Shown piece after piece: positions 57,700-64,000 of a stretch of DNA of 64,000 bases. This stretch comes from Alligator mississippiensis (taxonomy: Eukaryota > Chordata > Crocodylia > Alligatoridae): contig NC_081835.1 in assembly GCF_030867095.1 (NCBI RefSeq), positions 39,167,892-39,231,891 of the forward strand. Direction: 5' to 3'. The first letter of the stretch is position 1; each line of letters starts with the position of its first letter. A program made the translations under genes and the position numbers. Under the pieces are notes generated by a model that was not told the origin of the DNA, made no database searches, and saw nothing but the letters and a program-made list of their open reading frames with translations.

Positions 57700-58190
57700 A
57701 TGGCTGTGTGTGTGTGTGTGCATCTGCTTGTGTCTGCACACATCTATGCATGTATGCACGTGCGTCTACATGTGCACACACGACTGCTTGTGTCTGTGTG
57801 CATCTGTATGTGTGCATTTATGTGTGTGCATCTGTGTGGCCACATCTGTGTGTGCGCACACGCATCTGTGTCTATGTGCATCTGTTTGTCTGTCTGTGCA
57901 TCTGTATGCATCTGTTTCTGTGTATGCACGCATCTGTGTGTGAGTCCATGCACCTGTATGTGTGTGTGTGCATGCACATACCTGTTTACTGCAGGGAGAA
58001 TGTGCTTGTGTCTGTGTCCATGTGCATAGAGTGAGCAAGTAAGAGTGCACGCCCATCTGCATATGTGTGCGTGCATCTGTGTGTTCATAGCAGGGAGAGC
58101 ATGTCTGTGTCAGTGTGTTCATGTGCAGAGTCAGAGTAGAGTACGTGCCCACCTGTGTGTATGCCTCTGTGTGTATGCACATGTTTGGCC
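57700..58190 (+). repeat. TG-rich degenerate minisatellite
   Basis: A repeat of the type tgtgtgcatctg with many variants (cacatctatgcatg, gcatctgtgtg) over about 490 bases. Long cysteine/histidine-rich open frames on both strands are by-products. Confidence 0.8.
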
Positions 58191-58603
58191 ATAGCAGGGG
58201 AGGGGAGGCGGAGGGCAGAGAGAAGAGGGGGGCATGTGATCCCCTCACCCCCAACCCAGCAGGGTCCACCCAGCCTCCCCTGCCAGCACCAGGAGGGGGA
58301 GAGGCCTCTCCCCCTCCCTGCAGCTAAGCTCCCATGGGGGGAAGGAGCCTCCAATTTTGTGTTTGCCCAGGGTCCCAGTACACTTTCATCTGCTGAACAC
58401 TGGTATCACAATTAATTTGAAATCTGTTCACTCCCAAAATAATTTTAAGCACTACCTCTAAGCTCACCTGCCAATTTGTGCTTTTACAATTAGACTTTTC
58501 CATTTAAAATTTTAAAAACTGTTCCCCTCTTGCTGTGGGAAAGGTTGAAAACTAATCTGAAAACACATTCTTGTTGGTTTTTTCAGAGAAATAAATAACC
58601 AAG

Positions 58604-58740
58604 GTGTATTCTGATGTCAGGCAGAAGGCAGGGACAGGATGACACCTTAAAGACTAAATCATTCAGAAAAGCATAAGCTTCTGTAGGTGACAGCCTACTT
58701 CATCAAATGCCTTTCTGATGAGTTAGTAATAGATCTTCCT
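58604..58740. repeat. Interspersed repeat fragment
   Basis: Sequence gacaccttaaagactaaatc..ataagcttctgtaggtgacagcctacttcatcaaatgc resembles a repeat common in reptile genomes (usually ...gctttcgtgggc...cccacttcatcagatgc). Family not named here. Confidence 0.45.
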
Positions 58741-59802
58741 GACCTAACTTCTGTTTGACTTCTCAAATGCATTAAGCCTAAATATCAGTTGCAACAACTG
58801 TCGGCAACACATTTTCAGAAAGAAGTGCCATTTTTAACTTGACTATGTCCCTCAATCTCTTAAAAAAATATAAAAGCAGCTAAGGTGGGTAGAAGGAAAA
58901 GTTTGTGGAAAGACACTGATGAATTCAAAGAGAAGGGATTGTTCCAGTCACAGCAAACTAGACTAGGAGAAGCACAATTGTTTGTGTCTATGAAACAGGC
59001 TCATTTGCTGCAGACATTATCTATGAACAGTGGATGAGAATCTTTTTAAAGAACTTTCTCAAAACCAGACCAATTAACTGTTTACAAAATTAGACAAGAA
59101 GAACCTGCATATCAACTCACTTCAAATCCTACCCAGTCGTTTTTGTCAATACAGCAATATTTTGTCTATAGACCCTCAATAAACACCCTTCCAAAACATC
59201 TCACTTCATTTGGAGAAAAGAAACCAAGACAGCTTCAGTCTAGCTCCGCTTTAAAAGCGCTCTTCTTCACTCTGAAAAAGTGGCCGCGATCCGGCCGACC
59301 GCAGTCACTGCCCTGCCCCGCGTGGCGTGGCCGGACCGCGCGGGTGTTCAGGTCCTCGAGGGCTCGGTCCCGCGGCAGAGCGCCGCCCAGCGCGGGCGCG
59401 GCAGGAAGGGCCTCGTCTCGCCTCTGCCCGGCATCCAACCACCGGCCTGACGACGCCTGTGCCCGCGGCTCAGCGCGCCGGCTCCTGCTGACACCTACTC
59501 TCGGCGGCTCCCGACGCCATCCGCGGAGCGAGCCACGTCCCAACGACAATGATAGTGCCGCATCCGCGGCCCTGCGCCCTCTGCGAGCGCCGCTGGGACG
59601 AGCCCCGAGGGCGCCGGAGCGCCCAGGCCCTGGCCCGCTCTCCCCGCCCCGGCGCCGCCCACCCCCTTCCGTGCCGCCGGACCCCGCAGGCCGTCCTCGG
59701 TCCCCGCCCCGCCCCGCCCCGCCCTCCATCCGCAGGATCGCGGCCGCTCCCCGGCCCGCCAGCGACCCCAGACCCTGCCCCGAGGCCCCGCCGGCTCCTC
59801 AC

Positions 59803-59889
59803 CGTGTAGTTCTCCACCAGCTCGGAGCCGACGACTCGGGCCTCTTTGGGCGGCTCCTCGGCCTCCTCCGCGGGCCGCGCCGCCTCCAT
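59803..59889 (-). CDS. NISCH: NISCH coding exon 1 (residues 1-29)
   Basis: Starts at an ATG in strong Kozak context (A at -3, G at +4) and encodes MEAARPAEEAEEPPKEARVV followed by GSELVENYT. The second half matches the conserved start of the nischarin PX domain. The first 15 residues are acidic and diverge from human, as expected for this tail. The donor GTGAGG follows directly, in phase 0. The exon lies within the CpG island, and the in-frame extension past the donor is GC-rich intron. Confidence 0.93.
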
Positions 59890-59912
59890 CTTCCCGCAGC
59901 GCCCCGGACTGG

Positions 59913-59999
59913 CTACGCGTGCGGGCCTCCGCCTCGGCGGCCTCTGCTTGGCCTGGCACCCCCAGGCGGCGCCCGCTGCGCCGCTGCCGCTGCCGCCAT
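59913..59999 (-). other. Possible upstream ORF in NISCH 5' UTR (28 codons)
   Basis: An ATG inside the YY1-like motif opens a reading frame that begins MAAAAAAQRAPPGG and stops at a TAG 23 bases before the NISCH start codon. It is rich in Ala/Arg/Gly/Pro, as any frame here would be. If transcription starts upstream of 60000 it would be a real uORF in good context; if it starts downstream the ORF is absent from the mRNA. Confidence 0.35.
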
Positions 60000-60003
60000 G
60001 TTG
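59990..60003 (-). promoter_or_regulatory. YY1-like element with ATG
   Basis: The minus strand reads CAACATGGCGGCAG, matching the YY1 core ATGGCGGC that often sits just downstream of TATA-less start sites. It lies about 110 bp upstream of the NISCH ATG. Its ATG also opens the small upstream ORF described separately. Confidence 0.5.
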
Positions 60004-60339
60004 GCCCGCACGGCCCGCCTCCCCAGTCCGCTGTAGGCGGTGGCCGCCCAGATCGCTGCAACTTTATTGGAGCGCGGGCGGGGCGGGGCGGGGCGGGCGG
60101 AGCCGCCAGCCTGGCCGCAGCGCTGGGCGGGGCTGTGGAGGGGCGGGCGCACGTACTGGAGATCCGGGGGGGGACGTGGCTCCGCCCAGCGGCAGGAATA
60201 GCTGTGCCCGAAGAGCGGAGACGTCTACTGCTGCCTTCCTCTTTTTGACTTTTCTTTAAAATTCTGGTTACGCAAAGGGATAAGAGTGGCTGTGTTTGGT
60301 TGCTTAGCGGTTGGCACGGGATATATAGCTCTATCAAAA

Positions 60340-61835
60340 CAAGAAGCTGAGATGAAGTTTTGGGAAATGTTTTAAATCAGCAGGTTCCCTTTCCCCTCTG
60401 TGGGTACTTTTGATTAACAGAGCAGTGCACAGCCCCAAATGAGGTTGCTATGAGTTGGAGAAATAAAAACATTCTTGGGCCCCAAGCACCTCTCAGGGCT
60501 GTCTGTAGTGATTCCTAGTTAAGTTAGGCTTCTGGAAGGTGTCATTCTGAGCACGCTAGATACTGTTGTTTTGTTTGCTCCTGAAACAGCCACAACATAA
60601 ACTTCTTGTAAACTGCCTTGCAGGAATTGCATGGAGATGTAGGAGGGGGATTTGGAAGTACACACCCAGTCGCAAGGGTAAGAACCTGTTTACTGCCTTG
60701 GAAGCTGTCCTCTGTGACCAGTTCTTCTGACTCAGCAAGACTCCCTGGTTTACTTTTTGAAAATCAGGCCATCCGACTTTTGCAGGTCAGCGTGCATGAA
60801 GAAATTGCAGGTTTAGACACTATTTGCTGAAAGTCTTTTTGCCCCTGTCTTCTGCCCAAGGGTTGGTCTCCAAAGCCTGTTGCTTTCTTATCACTCTGAC
60901 TTCTGCAGTCTGAGTCTCTGAACACCCTCTCCCTCCCCCAGCTTTTGCTGCCTGGGGTCAGGCCAGTGCAGCCTGGCACAGCTGAAGGTGACCCTGCGGG
61001 TAGCAATGCAGTGGTGGGGCATAGGTGTACAGTGCAGCAGTGCAAGGGGGACAGCCTTCGTGCAGTCAGGGAGGGGGGACTGTAGTTTGCATTAATGCAT
61101 CCCATGAGGTGCTTGGGCCCTGAACAGCCCTGCCTCAAGCTGCTAAAAATGAAAGGCTGCACACTTTCCTGCTTACACTGCTTGACCGAGTGAAACCAGA
61201 ATACAAAACTGGACAGTGAATGAATCTGGCATTAATCTTCCTATTTGTAGACAGTTGTATTCTTTCCTTTCCAATATGACTATAATTCTTACAAAAGATG
61301 GACTACAGTCAGGGGTGGATCCAGAGAGGGTGCACTGGCACGGCTGCATGCCTCTTTTGGATTGCACTGCACAATGGGAGCCTCTGGGGACTGTTTAAAG
61401 TCCCTAAAGCAGGTAAAAATTCTCTTCCTTCATCTTCCTGCTCAAACGCTTGCCCACTCTCTGCTCCTTCCCTCTGTCCCACTCCCCCACCTGACAGCCA
61501 TTTCTGCCTGCTGCACAGGGGCTGGGCTCAGCTAGGGATCAGGACAACAGCAACAGGGCTGGTCCCGGAGCTTCCCCTTCCCCCTCACAGCACCAACAGC
61601 CAGGACAGCTGGGAAGGGCAAGGGAATGGGGATTTTTGGCTGCTTTCACTTGGGAATTTTCAGTCTGCCTGCACTGGTGGAGGGGGAGAAGGCTGGGAGC
61701 AGGGGGTGTATCCACCTCTGTGGTGCAGGTTGCTGCTCCCACACCCCACTTTGGAAAATCCTGGATCATCCCATATCTACAGTAATCTTAAATGATTGCC
61801 CAAGGCACTGCGGATCACCATAACGTAGTAACTGG
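60340..61835. other. 5' flank of NISCH, no gene recognised
   Basis: Sequence upstream of the CpG island. In mammals the divergent neighbour is TNNC1, but no troponin C EF-hand exon is visible here or to the window end. GC-moderate, no clear repeats. Confidence 0.5.
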
Positions 61836-61837
61836 GG

Positions 61838-62682
61838 CAGGGTGGATTTGATTTAATCAAACCTTTTTAAACCATGATTGAAATAATGATTTAAATCACT
61901 GGTCAGGAAGCCTCAATTTAATTATTGTTTTCTACAAAAAAGCGCATTCTTGTTGTTTGATATCGTTTATTCATTTAACTTCTTGAAACTGCACTTTTAG
62001 AGAGAGGAAGGGCTTCACTCTGAAGAGTCTCCCTGCAAGTTTGTGTACACAATTTGAGGAGGCTAAAAGTGAAGACACAGTTACAGGAAGTGACTGTGAT
62101 CTTCTGCTTGCTGATGACTTCCCTGAATGCGAAATCTGAGTGTGGTATGCAACCGAGTATGGATCATTTCTCTTCAGCTTGTGACAACTTTGGTCATAAT
62201 CAACACTAAGAAGATAGAAGTGATGCATCTCCATATACTGCTGTTAACAAGGATGTTACCTCTGGAGACACAAATCCACAGTTTGAGAACTGAAACTAAG
62301 CATCACAGAGTTGCTTAATGGGATCTTCTAGACTGAGCACTGAGTCCCATTGGGTACAGTGGCTTTCTTTTATCTTTAAGTAACCTGTAGAGGAGACTGG
62401 GAACCCCATAAGATTGGTCCCCTAGTGTAGTCCATGGCCTATTGAGACCTATTTCTAAAACTTTTCTAAGAAGGTTAAATGACTATATTGTCTCAAATAG
62501 TATATAATTAGAAGTTATAATCTCTATTCTATGATGATATCTTTGAGCTTTAACATATTTTAAATTAAAACTATATATAGTTTTTTTTTAAAACACCATA
62601 ACAAAAAAACCCCTGATTAAATAAAAAATCTGATTTCAGTAAAAAAATCTTTTTTTCAAAACATTGATTTTTATCCACCCTG
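61838..62682. mobile_element. TIR element (cagggtggat family), full length
   Basis: Termini cagggtggatttgattta and gatttttatccaccctg. Flanks aactgggg and gcttgggg agree at 5 of 8. A-T-rich interior without a gene. Lies upstream of the NISCH promoter; its shorter relative is at 47135-47655. Confidence 0.75.
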
Positions 62683-62689
62683 GCTTGGG

Positions 62690-63900
62690 GTCATTACTGT
62701 ACTATATTGTGTCATTATTTTCTTTTTAAATAAAAAAACTATGTTTTCAAAGCAGTTGGTTACTTTTTAAAAGAACATGGTTAACCTGAAATCTATTTAA
62801 TTTGTGAAGAGAGTATCAAGAAATTTCAGATTCACCCCTACTGATCCTTCCAGCTTCTGCTGTTCAAGGATTTTTTGTTTGTCTATTATTGTACCACTTT
62901 GGCATTTTGTTATGATAAAAAATATTGGTGTGCATTACTCAGTGGCTGCCTCTGATCATGCTTTAAAATGCAACCTCCTGCCAACAGTAGCACTTCTTTT
63001 CCTGAAGCTGAACCTGTTGAGATGATTTGCAGAAGAAAATGACAGAGAAGCAGCCTTTCCTTGCAGTAATCAAGAGGAAGCTATAGAGTTGGGATGAGAG
63101 CTATTCATTCTTGTTTCTTCAGTAGCAGCCAAAGGAATAGAGGAGGAAAAAATAGAGGAAAAAAAATGCCTTTATTTTTAACAGAATATTTTTAAATATT
63201 CTTTATTTTATTTTTATTCTTTATTTTTTTAAGGCCTGGATGGAGACAAAAGCAGCTATACTATCATAGCAATATAGAGGCATAGAGGAAGAGAGTTCTG
63301 CATTTATCAGACATCTGCTAGCATGGGGAGATCTCAGATTTTGAAAAGGGGGATGCAGATGGTGTGATACATCATCACATATAACACAACACATATTTCT
63401 ACATTTAAAAAGAAACTAGAGGTTTTACTAGTATGCCAGTGGAGGAGGGGAGCTCCAATCTGCCCACCCCACCCTCCAGTGCCAGCTGAAAAAAACCGCA
63501 GACTGAGCTTCCTCTGCTCCCTTCCCCGCCTCCTCTCCCCCCCCATTCTGAAGACAGGGCTGGGGCTAAGGAAGAGCAGCTGCAGACTCTGACCCACTCC
63601 AAGTTGCAGCTGAATTCCCCAGCCCCTGGGACCCAACAGAGAATGTCTGTTGGGTCTGGAGGATTGCTGTAACTCATAGTGCTTTCTGCAAAGCACCATG
63701 AGTTACAGTGGGGAGCTGCACTTCTATCTGCACCCATAATTTTTTTTACTAATTAAGAGTTAAAAAAACAATAACTGCTTTTTGTTCAGGTAGAGAAATA
63801 GTCTAGTAATGGTTGAACTTGAACCCATTCCTATTGTCTACTGCAAGGCTTAATAGGTAGAGGAAGCAAAATGCCCTTTGACTTCTCAAAATAACATCAG
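62690..63900. other. 5' flank of NISCH, no feature seen
   Basis: AT-rich with a purine/pyrimidine-rich patch (63430-63620). No exons, no repeat termini identified. Confidence 0.45.
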
Positions 63901-63907
63901 CTAAATG

Positions 63908-64000
63908 TCATAGATTTCATAGACATCAGGGGCTGGAAGGGATCTTGTGAGATCGAGTCCAGGCCCTCTGCCATAGGCAGGAAATCTGCTGGGGTCAAAT
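63908..64000 (-). mobile_element. CR1 LINE 3' end, cut by window edge
   Basis: Plus-strand text catagacatcaggggctggaagggatc...gccataggcaggaaatctgctggggtcaa is the CR1 3' end in reverse. It is similar to the 3' tail at 38330 and continues past the right edge. Confidence 0.85.

Larger units (their letters stand above)
5979..59889 (-). other. NISCH: NISCH gene, N-terminal part (13 coding exons; continues beyond left edge)
   Basis: Gene-level entry. Thirteen exons on the minus strand, all with AG acceptors and GT donors and compatible phases, join to 1519 coding bases (506 residues plus one base). The protein matches vertebrate nischarin as I know it: a short acidic N-terminus ending in KEARVVGSELVENYT, a PX domain, a linker, then leucine-rich repeats. 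Nischarin is a cytosolic/endosomal scaffold. Its PX domain binds phosphoinositides, and the protein restrains Rac/PAK signalling and cell migration through integrin alpha5, PAK and LKB1 contacts. Human nischarin is about 1504 residues, so roughly the last two thirds (acidic segment, integrin and IRS binding regions) lie off the left end. The introns are swollen by transposons (intron 1 about 12.7 kb, intron 3 about 15.5 kb, intron 5 about 7.6 kb). No exon carries a stop or frameshift, so the gene appears functional. Confidence 0.95.
59240..60240 (-). promoter_or_regulatory. NISCH CpG-island promoter
   Basis: An abrupt GC- and CpG-dense block in an AT-rich surround, covering exon 1 and its upstream sequence. 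Upstream of the ATG on the minus strand are tandem GC boxes (Sp1/KLF type, about 60073-60101), a CCAAT box in inverted form on the plus strand (about 60063-60069), and no TATA box near. This is a typical TATA-less housekeeping promoter. Transcription probably starts between about 59900 and 60060, an inference from motif order only. Divergent transcription to the plus strand is possible but no coding exon supports it. Confidence 0.8.

Noticed and set aside
57700..58190. Possible CRISPR-like or satellite array
   Set aside because: Unit length and sequence vary continuously; there are no identical repeats with unique spacers, and the genome is vertebrate.
57464..58269. Cys/His-rich frames resembling zinc or antifreeze proteins
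   Set aside because: Translation of the TG-rich degenerate minisatellite; periodicity comes from the DNA repeat.
59143..60036. A 297-codon frame on the plus strand and a 280-codon frame on the minus strand (59495-60337)
   Set aside because: CpG-island sequence has few stop codons. The minus-strand frame overlaps NISCH exon 1 in a different frame, and neither encodes a recognisable domain.
59400..64000. TNNC1 as a divergent neighbour of NISCH
   Set aside because: This is the mammalian gene order, but no EF-hand motif or plausible first exon could be found on the plus strand.

Overview
The window looks like nuclear DNA of a large-genome sauropsid reptile. A crocodilian seems most likely and a turtle cannot be excluded. 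The reasons are abundant CR1 LINEs of several ages with the esterase-type ORF1, many non-autonomous hAT-like elements with 8-bp target-site duplications (TSDs), Harbinger, Helitron and Gypsy relics, no recognisable Alu, L1 or B elements, and an intron-rich conserved vertebrate gene. It is not bacterial or viral, and I see no operons, CRISPR arrays or clear tRNA/rRNA genes.

The only host gene I can support is NISCH (nischarin, also called imidazoline receptor antisera-selected protein), on the minus strand. Thirteen coding exons can be placed to the base with GT/AG borders and consistent phases: 59803-59889, 47029-47112, 46085-46267, 30496-30544, 28572-28735, 20914-21009, 18915-19010, 16958-17110, 13838-13906, 9019-9204, 8657-8785, 6932-7045 and 5979-6087. 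Together they encode the first 506 residues plus one base of the next codon: an acidic N-terminus, the PX lipid-binding domain (exons 1-3), a linker, and the leucine-rich repeat block (exons 7-11). The gene continues past the left edge of the window. Its promoter lies in a CpG island at about 59.24-60.24 kb with GC boxes, a CCAAT box, a YY1-like motif and a possible 28-codon upstream ORF. The 60.3-64 kb flank holds repeats and no coding exon I can recognise.

Almost everything else is layered mobile DNA inside NISCH introns. Left to right: CR1 3' ends with an unusually long 3' UTR and GC-rich foldback elements (0-8.3 kb); a Harbinger transposase relic split by a hAT-like element (9.5-13.4 kb); LTR-like sequence (14.6-16.7 kb); more hAT and foldback elements (17-23 kb); an old CR1/L3-like LINE (24-26.9 kb); hAT elements and a fourth large foldback (29-32 kb); a solo LTR carrying a young CR1 (34.0-36.0 kb); a 92-bp direct repeat around LTR/hAT sequence (36.2-38.1 kb); a near full-length CR1 probably split by another CR1 (38.3-45.8 kb); inverted-repeat elements next to exon 2 and nested hATs (47.1-49.3 kb); a Ty3/Gypsy fragment with a SCAN-like Gag segment and aspartic protease motif (51.1-51.9 kb); CR1 (52.1-54.4 kb); and a Helitron helicase with a hAT-like insertion (55.1-57.3 kb).

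The DNA-transposon insertions retain readable TSDs, so the order of several insertions can be read directly. I found no convincing new biological system. The most notable items are the SCAN-like Gag relic, the element ending 22 bp from the exon 2 splice acceptor, the foldback family, and the Helitron/hAT nest.
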